Shown here in pieces: positions 35,881 to 45,306 of a stretch of DNA of 64,000 nucleotides. The stretch's first letter is position 1. Each line of letters begins with the position of its first letter. Source of the stretch: Rhizobiales bacterium Ga0077545 (GTDB taxonomy: Bacteria > Pseudomonadota > Alphaproteobacteria > Rhizobiales > Methylopilaceae); the NCBI GenBank assembly GCA_001464335.1, contig LNEV01000014.1:62001-126000 (forward strand), given 5' to 3'. The position numbers and the translations under genes are program-made. Under the pieces are notes generated by a model. That model was not told the DNA's origin. It ran no database searches and saw only the letters and a program-made list of their open reading frames with translations.

Positions 35881-36366
35881 TCAGCGAGAGGCGGTAGTCG
35901 CCCGTGCCGGCGCGTGGCAAAGCAGGACCTCGGTGGCGCCGAACCTAGCCGGAGGCACCGGGCCATCGCTGCGCTTGGCGTCCAGGGCGAGGTCCTCGAT
36001 GATCGGGCAGTCCGGGCGATCATCGCCATGGCAGTGATCGGCGACATTCCGCAAGGTTGCGATCATCTGGTGAAGTTCCTCGACCTTGCGCTCGAGCGTC
36101 GCAACGTGGTGGAGCGCGATCTCCTTGACGCTTGAACTCGCTCGGTTCCGGTCCCGCCACAGCGCTAGGAGTTCTGCCATCTGCTCCACCGAAAACCCGA
36201 GGTCGCGGGCGCGGCGGATGAATCTGAGCGAGTGGACGTCGGCATCGGCGTACACTCGATAACCCGCCTGCGTCCTCGCAACGGAAGCGATCAGGCCGAT
36301 GGATTCGTAGTAACGGATCATCTTCGCGGACACGCCGGAAGCGCTGGCCGCCTGACCAATGTTCAT
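35881..36366 (-). CDS. cueR: Cu(I)-responsive MerR-family activator
   Basis: A 161-residue MerR-family regulator: N-terminal HTH (MNIGQAASASGVSAKMIRYYESIGL), a long dimerisation helix and the Cu(I)-binding loop with Cys112 and Cys120 (HCHGDDRPDCPI), the same positions as in E. coli CueR. It activates promoters with 19-bp spacers. Candidate targets here are at 30179 (+) and 39168-39198 (-). The C-terminus beyond the loop is longer than in E. coli CueR. Confidence 0.95.
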   Translation of the reverse strand: MNIGQAASASGVSAKMIRYYESIGLIASVARTQAGYRVYADADVHSLRFIRRARDLGFSVEQMAELLALWRDRNRASSSVKEIALHHVATLERKVEELHQMIATLRNVADHCHGDDRPDCPIIEDLALDAKRSDGPVPPARFGATEVLLCHAPARATTASR

Positions 36367-36588
36367 CTCGTTCTCCTGTCTATCAAGACGCGACGTCGAC
36401 GATAATCGTCAGTCCGCGCGCTGCTTCCTGTTCCACGTTATTGTTCGTCGTGTGATGTGGAATGTGGCAAAGGGACCAGTAGTTTTCCAGTTGACGATCT
36501 GTCCATACGAGCTCGTAGAGCTGCCCGGGGCCGGCGTTCAGGGTCGGCGACATAGCGTGCGCGCTGCGGTTGGATCACCATCCCATTC

Positions 36589-39138
36589 TCATCTCTGACG
36601 AGCGACGGCGATGCCGGCGACGGTTCCGGCGGCCTTTACGTTGCGGTCCGCCGTTTTCCCGAGCGGCGGCCGGAACGCCCGCAGCCGCAGCGCATTGCCG
36701 AGCACGAAGACGCTCGACAGGGCCATGGCGCCGGCAGCGAAGATAGGCGAGAGCAGAACGCCGTAGGCCGGGAACAGCGCACCCGCCGCAACCGGGATCA
36801 GCGCCGTGTTGTAGGCGAACGCCCAGAACAGGTTCTGGCGGATGTTCCGGATCGTGGCCTGCGATATCGCGATGGCGTTCGGGACGTTGCGGAGATCGCC
36901 GGACATCAGGACGACGTCCGCGCTCTCGATGGCGACGTCGGTGCCCGTGCCGATGGCGAGACCGACATCGGCCTCCGCTAGCGCCGGGGCATCGTTGATG
37001 CCGTCGCCGACGAAGGCGACCACGGCGCCGCCGCGCCTGAGTGTCTTCACCGCGTCCACCTTGCCGTCCGGCAGGACCTCGGCAACGACTTTGTCGATGC
37101 CGAGCCGTTCGGCGATGGCTTCCGCCGTCCTACGGTTGTCGCCCGTGACCATCACGACCTCGAGGCCGAGTTCGTGAAACGTGTGGATGGCCTCGGGAGT
37201 GGTCTCCCTTACCGGGTCGGCGACGGCCATCACGGAGGCGAGCTTCCCATCGATCGCCACATATATCGGCGATTTGCCCTCTCTCGCCAGCCCGGCTGCC
37301 ACCGATGCAAACTGCGCGACGTCGAGACCGATGCTCGCCATCAGGCGGTCGGCGCCGACTTCCACGAGACGGCCGTCGACGCGTGCACGGGCACCGTAGC
37401 CCGGGACGGCCTCGAAGTCCTCCGTCGCCGCACTGGGGAGCCCCTTCGCTGCCGCCGCGGTGACGATCGCTTCAGCGATCGGGTGCTCGGACCGCGTCTC
37501 GACGGCGGCGACAAGGCGCAGCATCTCGTCGGCGTCGATGCCGTCGGCGACCTCGATGTCGGTCAGCTCAGGGCGTCCCTTGGTCAGGGTCCCGGTCTTG
37601 TCGAGGGCGATCACCGTCGCGTCCCGCAGCATTTGCAAGGCATCACCTTTGCGGAACAGCACGCCCATCTCCGCGGCACGTCCAGTGCCGACCATGATGG
37701 ACGTCGGCGTGGCGAGCCCCATCGCGCACGGGCATGCGATGATCAGCACGGCAACAGCGTTCACGAGCGCATAGGAGAGCGCTGGTTCAGGCCCGACGGT
37801 GAGCCAGAAGACGAAGGTCAGCGCCGCAAGGCCCAGCACGGCCGGCACGAACCACATGGTGACACGATCGACGAAGGCCTGGATCGGCAGCTTCGACCCT
37901 TGCGCGTGTTCCACCATGCGGATGATCTGCGCTAGCACGGTGTCGCGGCCGACCCCCGTCGCGCGGAACAGGAAGCTGCCAGTCTTGTTGATGGTGCCGC
38001 CGACCACCGTGGAACCCACCCCCTTGGCAACGGGAACGGGCTCGCCCGTGATCATGGATTCGTCGACATAGGACGACCCATCGGTCACCTCACCGTCGAC
38101 GGGCAGCCTGTCGCCCGGGCGGACCATGACGATTTCACCGGCGGCGACCTGCTCGGCCGGGATCTCGACCGGGTTTCCGCTCCGCATGACGCGGGCGGTC
38201 TTGGGCTGGAGTCCGACGAGCCGCGCGATGGCCTGGCTGGTCCGGCCCTTGGCTTTCGCCTCAAGGAAGCGGCCGAGCAGGATCAGCGTGACGATCACCG
38301 CCGCCGCCTCGAAGTAAACGTTGGCGGTCCCCGACGGCAGAACGTCCGGGGCGAACGTCGCAACGGTTGAATAAACCCAGGCGGCCGCGGCGCCGATCGC
38401 GACCAGCGAGTTCATGTCCGGAGCGCGGCGCAGGAGCGCGGGGAATCCCTTGCGGAAAAACCGGAATCCCGGACCCGCGAGGACCAGGGTCGCGAGAGCG
38501 AACTGCACATACCAGCTTTCACGGTGTCCGATATTGGTCAACACCCAGTCGTGCACGGCAGGAATCAAGTGGGAGCCCATCTCGATCACGACAACAGGCA
38601 GCGACAAAACCGCGGCGAGGACCACCGAGCGCCGCAGGTTCTTCATTTCCTGCGCGCGAAGTTCCTCGCGGTCAGGCGCCGAGGTATCCGCCGCGATGGG
38701 CGATGCGGCATAGCCGGCCGCCTCGACAGCGCCGACCAGCGCCGGGGTCAATACGGTTCCGGCGTAGGCACGAACCAAGGCGCGCTCGGTCGCAAGATTG
38801 ACCGCGGCGTCGACCACTCCCGGAACGGCGGACAGCGCCCTCTGAATGCGGCCTACGCAGGAGGCGCAGGTCATCCCGGAGATCGAGAGCTCGTGCGTTT
38901 CCATCGCGACTTCGTAACCAGCCTGGAAAACGGCTTCTGCAACCGCGGCCGGGTTTGCCTGTCCGCGGAAACTGACGTCGACCCGCTCGGTCGCAAGATT
39001 CACCGACGCGTCGCCGACGCCGGGCACAGCCTTGGCGGCGCGCTCAACGCGAAGCACGCAGGACGCGCAGGTCATCCCTTCCACCCGCAGGTTGAGGGTC
39101 GATTCTGAGGAGTTCCGGGATGCAGTCAACGTGGTCAT
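36589..39138 (-). CDS. copA: Cu(I)-exporting P1B-type ATPase
   Basis: An 849-residue heavy-metal ATPase. Two N-terminal HMA domains each have GMTCASC, eight membrane helices follow with the transport motif ACPCAMG, and the cytoplasmic part carries [15 protein letters not shown] (phosphorylated Asp), SEHPIAEA and [10 protein letters not shown]. This is a Cu(I) exporter. I choose the ATG at 39138, with GGAG 9 bases upstream; a GTG at 39159 is an alternative. A CueR-type promoter is at 39168-39198. Confidence 0.97.
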   Translation of the reverse strand: MTTLTASRNSSESTLNLRVEGMTCASCVLRVERAAKAVPGVGDASVNLATERVDVSFRGQANPAAVAEAVFQAGYEVAMETHELSISGMTCASCVGRIQRALSAVPGVVDAAVNLATERALVRAYAGTVLTPALVGAVEAAGYAASPIAADTSAPDREELRAQEMKNLRRSVVLAAVLSLPVVVIEMGSHLIPAVHDWVLTNIGHRESWYVQFALATLVLAGPGFRFFRKGFPALLRRAPDMNSLVAIGAAAAWVYSTVATFAPDVLPSGTANVYFEAAAVIVTLILLGRFLEAKAKGRTSQAIARLVGLQPKTARVMRSGNPVEIPAEQVAAGEIVMVRPGDRLPVDGEVTDGSSYVDESMITGEPVPVAKGVGSTVVGGTINKTGSFLFRATGVGRDTVLAQIIRMVEHAQGSKLPIQAFVDRVTMWFVPAVLGLAALTFVFWLTVGPEPALSYALVNAVAVLIIACPCAMGLATPTSIMVGTGRAAEMGVLFRKGDALQMLRDATVIALDKTGTLTKGRPELTDIEVADGIDADEMLRLVAAVETRSEHPIAEAIVTAAAAKGLPSAATEDFEAVPGYGARARVDGRLVEVGADRLMASIGLDVAQFASVAAGLAREGKSPIYVAIDGKLASVMAVADPVRETTPEAIHTFHELGLEVVMVTGDNRRTAEAIAERLGIDKVVAEVLPDGKVDAVKTLRRGGAVVAFVGDGINDAPALAEADVGLAIGTGTDVAIESADVVLMSGDLRNVPNAIAISQATIRNIRQNLFWAFAYNTALIPVAAGALFPAYGVLLSPIFAAGAMALSSVFVLGNALRLRAFRPPLGKTADRNVKAAGTVAGIAVARQR

Positions 39139-39167
39139 GGCGCCACTCCGATTGTTCACTGCGTCCT

Positions 39168-39198
39168 CAGATAGAGGTTCCCATCATGGGAAGGTCAA
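39168..39198 (-). promoter_or_regulatory. CueR-type promoter of copA
   Basis: On the minus strand TTGACC (39193-39198) is followed after exactly 19 bases by TATCTG (39168-39173). The spacer contains TTCCCA-TGA-TGGGAA (39178-39192). This long spacer with a dyad is the MerR-family layout, placed 30 bases upstream of the copA start. Confidence 0.85.
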
Positions 39199-39223
39199 GG
39201 CGTCCCCGAAAGAAATCGAAGCC

Positions 39224-39254
39224 GTGACCTTCCCTTTGTGGCAAGTCCCCCGTT
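39224..39254 (+). promoter_or_regulatory. Possible second CueR-type promoter, for copZ
   Basis: GTGACC (39224-39229) continues as ACCTTCCCTTTGTGGCAAG, like a CueR dyad with weaker right arm. No good -10 sits at 19-bp spacing (CCCGTT). Orientation and position fit the divergent copZ. Confidence 0.35.
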
Positions 39255-39282
39255 CCGGCAAGGCAACAGAAGGGAACCTCGA

Positions 39283-39486
39283 ATGCTGAAGATGAACGTG
39301 CGGGACATGAGCTGCCAGAGCTGCACGCGATCGAATCGAGACCGAGGTCAAGCGGGTGGATCCGAACGCCAAGATCAATGTCGATTGACGTTGAAGATCG
39401 TCAGCGTTCACTCCCACGCGCCGAACGAAATGATCGAGGAGGCGATTGCGGAGGCAGGATTCCAGAACGAGAAGATGGCCCCGTAA
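39283..39486 (+). pseudogene. copZ: CopZ-like copper chaperone with two compensating frameshifts
   Basis: The frame starts MLKMNVRDMSCQSC, with the HMA copper site, and ends MIEEAIAEAGF, as in CopZ-like chaperones. The middle is out of register: read in frame it gives TRSNRDRGQAGG and so on, whereas the +1 frame gives IETEVKRVDPNAKINVD, the expected HMA helix and strand. One extra base near 39330 and one missing base near 39385 (GATTG where GATTTG fits) would restore a normal protein. Either the gene is damaged with about 20 residues replaced, or the assembly has two errors. Confidence 0.75.
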
Positions 39487-39713
39487 GCTTGCGCCTGCGG
39501 AGCACGAACAGCGTCCCGGGCAACGAAGGCACGCCACGTTCCTGCAGCCGGCTAGCGGCGAGTTTCGCCGCCGCCGTTTGCTCGAGCGCTCCTGGCCGAA
39601 ACGATGGCGCCAACGAGGCAATCGAACTGGAAGCGGCGAGCAGCAGCGCAACAGTGCGTGTGATTTTCGAGAGAATACGGTTGGTTTCTCAGCAGCTTCA
39701 CTGGCGCCAACGC

Positions 39714-41384
39714 TTAAATTCGATACCGAGGAAACTTCTGGATCGCCTTCGCCATCATTTCGATTGTCGGTGTCTCATAGGCGCGGGCAACGCCAGCAGA
39801 CGAATGCCCTGTAATTGCATCGCTGATGCGCTCCGGGACACTTTCTGCCAACAAACGTGTCTTGAATGTATGACGCCACCCATGGTTAGGCGAGATACCA
39901 AGATCATCGAGGCCGGCAGCAGCCCGCACCCATCGCGCCAGATACTCAGCCCGCAGATCGGCGGGATGCGTCTTTACGCCATTTTGGACAGGACCATAAA
40001 ACAAAGGTCCTTTTCCGCTTACCTGAACGAAATCGAGGAAGCCGAGCTCGATCAGATGCTCATGAAGCGGCACCCGGCGAGGCTTGTTTCCCTTAGTCCG
40101 CAGCAGTTCGACAAGCCAAATGTCGCTCTCTTTCCTGATGTCTTCGCCGCGGATTGAGGTACACTCCGAAATGCGCGCTCCGGTATAGGCCACCAGCCAC
40201 GGGCACCAGCGTTTTGCGGCCAGGAGCTTGGTATTGCCATCTTGCGCGGAAGCTGAATTTGCCGCGCGCAGAATGCGAGAAATCTCATCCGGCCGAAACG
40301 TTTTCTCGCGGCGCGGTCCGGCGGAAGGCACATCTAGAGCTACATTCCGTGCCACGTTATATGTAAGCAGCGAACCACCCTGCGGCCGTGTTGCCCAATG
40401 CAGAACGGAACTTACCGCGACGACGTCGTTCTTATTGACAGTTTTGGGGCTCACCCCCTCGCTCCGGCGTTTCTCTGCCCACCGATAAACGTCCTCGCTC
40501 GTGATCGCGGAAATATCCTTACCATTGACGAAAGACGTGAATGATCGAATGCTCGGCGTATATCGGTCGATCGTCGCCGGAGACTTGATTTTTGCCTGCT
40601 TTTCGCACCACCGATCGAACAACTTATCAAACGTCAATACGGTTGCTGAAGCGGTTATGGGAGCCGCCTTGAGCGTGAATTCCGGAAAGCGATCAAGATT
40701 GAGATCTCCGCGATAATCGCCACCCGCGAGTTGCTCGGCTCGGCGCATCATCAAGCGATATGCTCGCCAGATCTCACGGATCAGCATGGTCCGACTCGCG
40801 AGATCCAGAATCAGGTGCTTCTGAAAAAGCCAGGCATCCGCGGCCTCCCCAAAAACCGCTGCCACTGCTTCAGGATACTTGTCGGGAGCATCTGGCGTTT
40901 GGACCAGTACCTCGTTCGGAAGCTTTTGGCCGACTGCAACGACGAGAACTTCCAGCTGCTCGGGATCCAATCCTAGCGCCCTGATCTTGTCCCGCAGTTC
41001 AGCACGGCCACGAGCCTCGGCAATCGCATGCTGGCTGAGGTGAGGACGATTCTCAATAAAAGACGTGGCTGTCTTGTAGATTTCGCCAGCCAGAGCGACG
41101 GCCTGTTTGTGGGTCAGCTGCGTGCCTTCGCTCCGCGTCGTATCCCAGTACATCCGAAGTGCGGCGTCTGCGATCGCGTGCCGCGCCTTCGCTTCGCGCG
41201 CGTCCTTTGTCCGCAACGACGCTTGAACCGCGCTACCAATTTTCACCCGCACCACCTCTTTGCCGATCGGAAGCAGAATGGAGGCTCCGCGCACCTGATC
41301 AACGAGATCCAGGGGCGTCCGCTGCCGCAGGTGCAGCATTCCGGAGACAGGATCTTTCCAAGGGAGGGCCATTCTGAAAACCAT
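39714..41384 (-). CDS. Tyrosine recombinase (island integrase)
   Basis: A 556-residue phage-type integrase with an N-terminal DNA-binding half and a C-terminal catalytic domain. The latter shows AYTGARISECTSI (catalytic Arg), HGWRHTFKTRL (His-x-x-Arg) and GHSSAGVARAYE (likely Tyr nucleophile). Its start (ATG at 41384, or 41372) faces the tRNA-Arg 3' end about 80 bases away, and it is oriented away from that tRNA, as usual for tRNA-targeting islands. It should catalyse integration and excision at the 22-bp repeats. Confidence 0.93.
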   Translation of the reverse strand: MVFRMALPWKDPVSGMLHLRQRTPLDLVDQVRGASILLPIGKEVVRVKIGSAVQASLRTKDAREAKARHAIADAALRMYWDTTRSEGTQLTHKQAVALAGEIYKTATSFIENRPHLSQHAIAEARGRAELRDKIRALGLDPEQLEVLVVAVGQKLPNEVLVQTPDAPDKYPEAVAAVFGEAADAWLFQKHLILDLASRTMLIREIWRAYRLMMRRAEQLAGGDYRGDLNLDRFPEFTLKAAPITASATVLTFDKLFDRWCEKQAKIKSPATIDRYTPSIRSFTSFVNGKDISAITSEDVYRWAEKRRSEGVSPKTVNKNDVVAVSSVLHWATRPQGGSLLTYNVARNVALDVPSAGPRREKTFRPDEISRILRAANSASAQDGNTKLLAAKRWCPWLVAYTGARISECTSIRGEDIRKESDIWLVELLRTKGNKPRRVPLHEHLIELGFLDFVQVSGKGPLFYGPVQNGVKTHPADLRAEYLARWVRAAAGLDDLGISPNHGWRHTFKTRLLAESVPERISDAITGHSSAGVARAYETPTIEMMAKAIQKFPRYRI

Positions 41385-41464
41385 GTGTGAGCGCCTTGTG
41401 TGAGACTTGCGCGCTCCTAAGCCACTATGGATAATCAACTATTTGAAGAGATGGAAGAATCTTG

Positions 41465-41486
41465 TGGCGATCCCGGGAGGGCTCGA
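41465..41486. repeat. Proximal attachment-site copy inside tRNA-Arg
   Basis: The 22 bases are the 3' end of the tRNA-Arg gene and equal 13695-13716 exactly, in the same orientation. They include the CCA end and the acceptor/T-arm part. Confidence 0.9.
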
Positions 41487-41541
41487 ACCTCCGACCTACG
41501 GTTTAGGAAACCGCCGCTCTGTCCAGCTGAGCTACGGGACC
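41465..41541 (-). tRNA. tRNA-Arg (anticodon CCT)
   Basis: A complete 77-base tRNA on the minus strand with encoded CCA. The acceptor stem is GGTCCCG pairing with CGGGATC (one G-U), the D-arm contains AGCTCAGCTGGACAGAGC, the anticodon loop has CCT and the T-loop is TTCGAGC. It is intact and is the integration target of the island. Confidence 0.97.
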
Positions 41542-41608
41542 ACCTGAAGCTTCGGTTAGCACAAGGTCTTCTGCTTTGCAGCCCACTCGTTCGCCCTTAT
41601 GTGAAAGC

Positions 41609-42334
41609 ATGAGACGGCGGGCGGCGGCGATCATCACAACCTTGTTCGGCATCGCGCTTTCGGGCGCCGGAGCGGCTGCCGTGCGCGCAGACTGCGGGGC
41701 GCACGAGCCTGTCGCGGTCGCGCAGACACGCCCGGACGGCACGTTCCGCCTTGCCGATGGCCGCGAAGGAAAACTCGCAGGGACCGTCCTGTCCGGGACA
41801 GCCGGGGCATCCTTTCGCACCGCAATGCGCGCCCCCGCTCTTTCCGCGGTCGCCGTGGGGCGGCCGGACCGCTGGGGCCGCCAGGCCTTTCACATCGAAC
41901 GCGTCGAACAGGATCTGATCCGGCAGGGGCTCGGACATGCCGCGCGACAGGCGGAAGGGGCGTGCCTCGCGCCGCTTCTGGCGGCCGAAGCCGAAGCACG
42001 GGCCGCCCGGCGCGGCATCTGGTCCGGTCCCGGCCCTGTTCTGGCGGCATCGAACGGGGCCGCGCTTCAGGACCGGCTCGGCCAGCATGTCCTCGTCGAG
42101 GGCTCGGTTGTGTCCGCCCGCCGGTTCGGGGGTCGCGTCTACCTGAATTTTGCGCGATATTGGAAAAGCGGGCTCAGCCTCATCATTGCCGAAAAGCAGT
42201 GGCCGATATTCTCCGGGGGCGCCGAACCTGAAACCTTCGGTGGCAAACGGGTGCGGGTGCGGGGCCGGCTCGACTGGCGGGGTGGGCCGGTCGTCGTCGC
42301 CAGGCCGGACGATCGCGTGGAATTGGCCGATTAA
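41609..42334 (+). CDS. Exported SNase-like (thermonuclease) protein
   Basis: A 241-residue protein with a signal peptide (AAAIITTLFGIALSGAGAAAVRA) and a region resembling staphylococcal-nuclease-like domains (LADGREGKLAGTVL; QGLGHAARQAEGACLAPLLAAEAEARAARRGIWSG is the usual C-terminal helix pattern). The typical catalytic Arg/Glu set is only partly visible, so activity is uncertain. A C-terminal OB-like part (VLVEGSVVSARRFGGRVYLNF) follows. The ATG at 41609 gives the best signal peptide. Confidence 0.75.
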   Translation: MRRRAAAIITTLFGIALSGAGAAAVRADCGAHEPVAVAQTRPDGTFRLADGREGKLAGTVLSGTAGASFRTAMRAPALSAVAVGRPDRWGRQAFHIERVEQDLIRQGLGHAARQAEGACLAPLLAAEAEARAARRGIWSGPGPVLAASNGAALQDRLGQHVLVEGSVVSARRFGGRVYLNFARYWKSGLSLIIAEKQWPIFSGGAEPETFGGKRVRVRGRLDWRGGPVVVARPDDRVELAD

Positions 42335-42344
42335 GGAGCGGGTT

Positions 42345-43823
42345 ATGCGTGCCGGGTGGAGATGTTCGGGCCGTTCGGGGATGGCGCTGCTGGCGGCAGT
42401 GCTCGTCCTGTCGGGCTGCGCGGGCCTCGAAAAGGCGACCGGCCCCGGCAGCGAGGCCGCGAGCCTTGTTCCGGCCACGGCTCCGCGTGTGGTCGGCGCC
42501 GACACGCCCGCGCGGCGCGAGCATGCGCGCATCCTCGCCGCCTATGGCGGCGCCTATTCGGACCCGGCGCTCGACGTGCTGCTGGCCGACATTTCGGCGC
42601 GCGTGTCGTCGGCCTCCGAAAGCCCCGGGCAGGCCTATCGCATCACCGTTCTGAACTCGCCGTCGATCAATGCCTTCGCGCTGCCGACCGGCGATCTTTA
42701 CCTCACGCGCGGACTTCTCGCGCTGGCCAACGACACGGCCGAAGTCGCCGCCGTAATCGCGCATGAAATGGCGCATGTCACCGCGCGTCACGCCTTTGCA
42801 CGTGCGGACAAGGAGCGCCAGGCGGTCCTCGTTTCGCGCGTCGTGACGGACGTTCTGGGCGACAAGGAAGCCGGCGCGATGAACCTCGCCAAGAGCCGCA
42901 TCGCGCTTGCCCGCTTCTCGCGCGAGCAGGAGCTGGAAGCCGACCAGATCGGCGTCGCCACGCTGGCCCGCGCCGGGTTCGATCCGTACGGCTCGGCCCG
43001 TTTCCTCGCCGCAATGGGCCGCAATGCCAGCCTCCGGGCGCAAGGATTCGGCAGTTCGTCGGAAAGCGAAACCGTCGATTTCATGGCCACGCATCCGGCC
43101 ACACCCGAGCGCGTGTCGCTGGCCGAACAGGCCGCGCGTGATGTGCGTACACCCGACAAGCCCGAGCGCGACCGCAACCGCTTCCTCACCGCCATCGAGG
43201 GCATGGTCTACGGCGACGATCCCTCGCAGGGCTATGTGCGCGGGAACCGCTTCATCCATCCTGTCATCGGCTTTTCCTTCACCGCGCCGGCCGATTTCAC
43301 GCTCGAGAACTCGGCCGACAGCATTGTCGGCATCGGGCCGAACGACACGGCCCTTCGTCTGGACAGCATCCTCGTGCCAAGCGGACAGAATCTCGGCGCC
43401 CATCTTGCGAACGATCTCATGGACGGCGTGAAGATTTCGGCGGTCGAGGAAACGGAGATCAACGGCTTTCCGGCCGCCATCGCCGTCGCACGCGGCCGCG
43501 ACTGGAATTTCCGCCTTGCCGGCATCCGCTTCGGCTCGAACGTCTATCGCATCGTCTACGCGACACGAAATCTGACGCCGGAGATCGACGCCGGTTTCCG
43601 CACCTCGATCCAGACCTTCCGCCGCATCACGGGCGCGGAAGCAACGGAAGTGCGCCCGCAGCGGATCGCCGTTGTACGCCTGAAAACGACCGACTCGATT
43701 GCCGCTCTCGCAGCCCGGATGAGCGTTCCGAACCGGCAGCTCGAACGCTTTCAGGTGCTGAACGGCCTTGCTCCGGAAAGCGCTCTGACGGAGGGCGACC
43801 GCGTCAAGCTGATCGTGGAATAG
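42345..43823 (+). CDS. M48-family metalloprotease with C-terminal extension
   Basis: A 492-residue lipoprotein (LVLSGCAGLE lipobox) with the zinc motif HEMAHVTARH and a downstream ELEADQIGVATLARAG, defining an M48 peptidase related to BepA/Oma1-type quality-control proteases. A C-terminal region with TTDSIAALAARMSVPNRQLERFQVLNGL looks LysM-like and may bind peptidoglycan. It starts 10 bases after the SNase-like gene, with AAGGAG upstream. Confidence 0.92.
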   Translation: MRAGWRCSGRSGMALLAAVLVLSGCAGLEKATGPGSEAASLVPATAPRVVGADTPARREHARILAAYGGAYSDPALDVLLADISARVSSASESPGQAYRITVLNSPSINAFALPTGDLYLTRGLLALANDTAEVAAVIAHEMAHVTARHAFARADKERQAVLVSRVVTDVLGDKEAGAMNLAKSRIALARFSREQELEADQIGVATLARAGFDPYGSARFLAAMGRNASLRAQGFGSSSESETVDFMATHPATPERVSLAEQAARDVRTPDKPERDRNRFLTAIEGMVYGDDPSQGYVRGNRFIHPVIGFSFTAPADFTLENSADSIVGIGPNDTALRLDSILVPSGQNLGAHLANDLMDGVKISAVEETEINGFPAAIAVARGRDWNFRLAGIRFGSNVYRIVYATRNLTPEIDAGFRTSIQTFRRITGAEATEVRPQRIAVVRLKTTDSIAALAARMSVPNRQLERFQVLNGLAPESALTEGDRVKLIVE

Positions 43824-43826
43824 GCC

Positions 43827-44681
43827 TCAGGCCGCGAGGTCGACCTCGCTCAGAGCCCGCTTCAGTTTTTCCATCGCCCGGCTTTCAATCTGCCGCACAC
43901 GCTCCTTCGAAATGCCGAGCCGCGCGCCCATCTCCTCGAGCGTCACGGACGGCTCGTCCAGCTTGCGCGCGCGGATGATCGCGGCCTCGCGCTCCGTCAG
44001 CGCATGCATCGCATCCCGCAGCCATTGCGCGCGGCGCTCCTCGTCGATCAGCGAGGAGACCGTCTCGTCCTGCAGCGGCGCATTGTCGACGAGAAAGTCC
44101 ATACGTTCGGCGGCGCTGTCATCCTCGCCCTCGCTGAGCGGCGCATTCAGCGACATGTCCGGTCCGGACAGCCGGAAATCCATCAGCGCCACATCCTTTT
44201 CGGCAACGCCGACCACGGAGGCGATGCGGCGGTAGATTTCCGGCGTGGTCAGCTCGGCGTTGCGGCCGAGCCGCCAGCGCAGGCGCCGCAGGCTGAAAAA
44301 CAGCGCCTTCTGGTTGGAGCTGGTGCCGCCGCGCACGATCGACCAGTTCCGCAGGATGTGATCCTGCACCGCCGCCCGGATCCACCAGGCCGCATAGGTC
44401 GAAAACCGCACCTCGCGTTCGGGGTCGAAACGCGCCGCCGCCTCCAGAAGACCGACATGCCCCTCCTGGACGAGGTCCGCCATGGACAGCCCGTAGTGCC
44501 TGAAACGCGCGGCGATGGAAATCACAAGCCGCATATGCGCCGCCGCCAGCCGGTGAAGGGCAGCTTCGTCCCGCTCCTTTTTCCAGCGCTGCGCGAGCAC
44601 GTGTTCCTCCTCCCGTTCGAGGAAGGGAGCGCGCATGGCCGCGCGCATGAACCCGTCTTGCACAGCACCTTGGCTTGCCAT
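43827..44681 (-). CDS. rpoH2: Alternative sigma factor RpoH2 (sigma-32 type)
   Basis: A 284-residue sigma-70-family factor close to alphaproteobacterial RpoH2. It has region 2 (DLVQEGHVGLLEAAARFDPEREVRFSTYAAWWIRAAVQDHILRNWSIVR), the RpoH-box-like SSNQKALFFSLRRLR and region 4 HTH (TLEEMGARLGISKERVRQIESRAMEKLK). It directs stress genes, for example in oxidative or photo-oxidative stress. The ATG at 44681 has GAGGG upstream; a GTG at 44696 is possible. It converges on the M48 gene, 3 bases apart. Confidence 0.95.
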   Translation of the reverse strand: MASQGAVQDGFMRAAMRAPFLEREEEHVLAQRWKKERDEAALHRLAAAHMRLVISIAARFRHYGLSMADLVQEGHVGLLEAAARFDPEREVRFSTYAAWWIRAAVQDHILRNWSIVRGGTSSNQKALFFSLRRLRWRLGRNAELTTPEIYRRIASVVGVAEKDVALMDFRLSGPDMSLNAPLSEGEDDSAAERMDFLVDNAPLQDETVSSLIDEERRAQWLRDAMHALTEREAAIIRARKLDEPSVTLEEMGARLGISKERVRQIESRAMEKLKRALSEVDLAA

Positions 44682-44866
44682 CTTACCCTCGCTCACTCTT
44701 TACCCGGGGGCCCTTGGGGCTTAACGCGCGAGGGCTTGAAGGGGTTCATCCGCCGCCCTTAGACCTCTCAAGCAAATAAATTTGACCGGCGCTGTCGATT
44801 GGCGGCCTGCCCGTTCGACGTGGGTGCAGAGAGCCGTTGGGCATCTCGGGAACAAGGGAGACACAC

Positions 44867-45289
44867 ATGCGCGTGATGGTTCTGGTGAAAGCGACGAGCA
44901 ACAGCGAAGCCGGCGAACTGCCCTCGGCCGAGCTGCTTGAGGCGATGGGAAAGTACAACGAAGAACTGGCCAATGCCGGCATCATGCTGACGGGCGATGG
45001 CCTCAAGCCCTCGTCGCAGGGCAAACGCATCGCCTTCGACGGCCCGGACCGCCGCGTCATCGACGGCCCCTTCGCCGAAACCCGCGAACTCGTCGCCGGC
45101 TACTGGGTGTGGGAGGTCAAGGACATGGCGGAAGCGGTCGAATGGGCAAAACGCTGTCCCAATCCCATGCCCGGGCCGAGCGAAATCGAAATCCGCCCCT
45201 TCTACGAAATGGCGGATTTCGCGGAAACGCTGACGCCGGAGGCGGCCGCGCCGCATGAGCGGGTGCGCGAGAAGCTGAACAAACCCTGA
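44867..45289 (+). CDS. YciI/YCII-related (DGPF domain) protein
   Basis: A 140-residue YciI-like protein with RRVIDGPFAETRELVAGYW, the DGPF signature, and a ferredoxin-like fold. Relatives are commonly co-encoded with ECF sigma factors of the ECF42 kind, and this one is 50 bases upstream of such a gene. They are thought to serve as partners of that sigma factor. AAGGGAG lies upstream of the ATG. Confidence 0.92.
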   Translation: MRVMVLVKATSNSEAGELPSAELLEAMGKYNEELANAGIMLTGDGLKPSSQGKRIAFDGPDRRVIDGPFAETRELVAGYWVWEVKDMAEAVEWAKRCPNPMPGPSEIEIRPFYEMADFAETLTPEAAAPHERVREKLNKP

Positions 45290-45306
45290 GACCCGTCGAT
45301 CCGCTT

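Larger units (their letters stand above)
13695..41486. mobile_element. Genomic island integrated at tRNA-Arg(CCT), metal-resistance cargo
   Basis: A tyrosine recombinase gene (39714-41384) lies about 80 bases from the 3' end of tRNA-Arg(CCT), and 22 bases of that 3' end (41465-41486) recur exactly at 13695-13716 in direct orientation; with one mismatch the match extends to 29 bases. This is the classic arrangement of an island that entered a tRNA 3' end and rebuilt it. The ~27.8 kb between contains chromate, nickel/cobalt and copper resistance genes plus an HUH endonuclease, a restriction-like nuclease and a serine resolvase. No conjugation genes are visible, so it would be a mobilisable or non-conjugative island. 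Confidence 0.9.

Noticed and set aside
36367..36588. Short plus-strand frame between copA and cueR
   Set aside because: No family pattern, poor ribosome site, and it overlaps the cueR start region.
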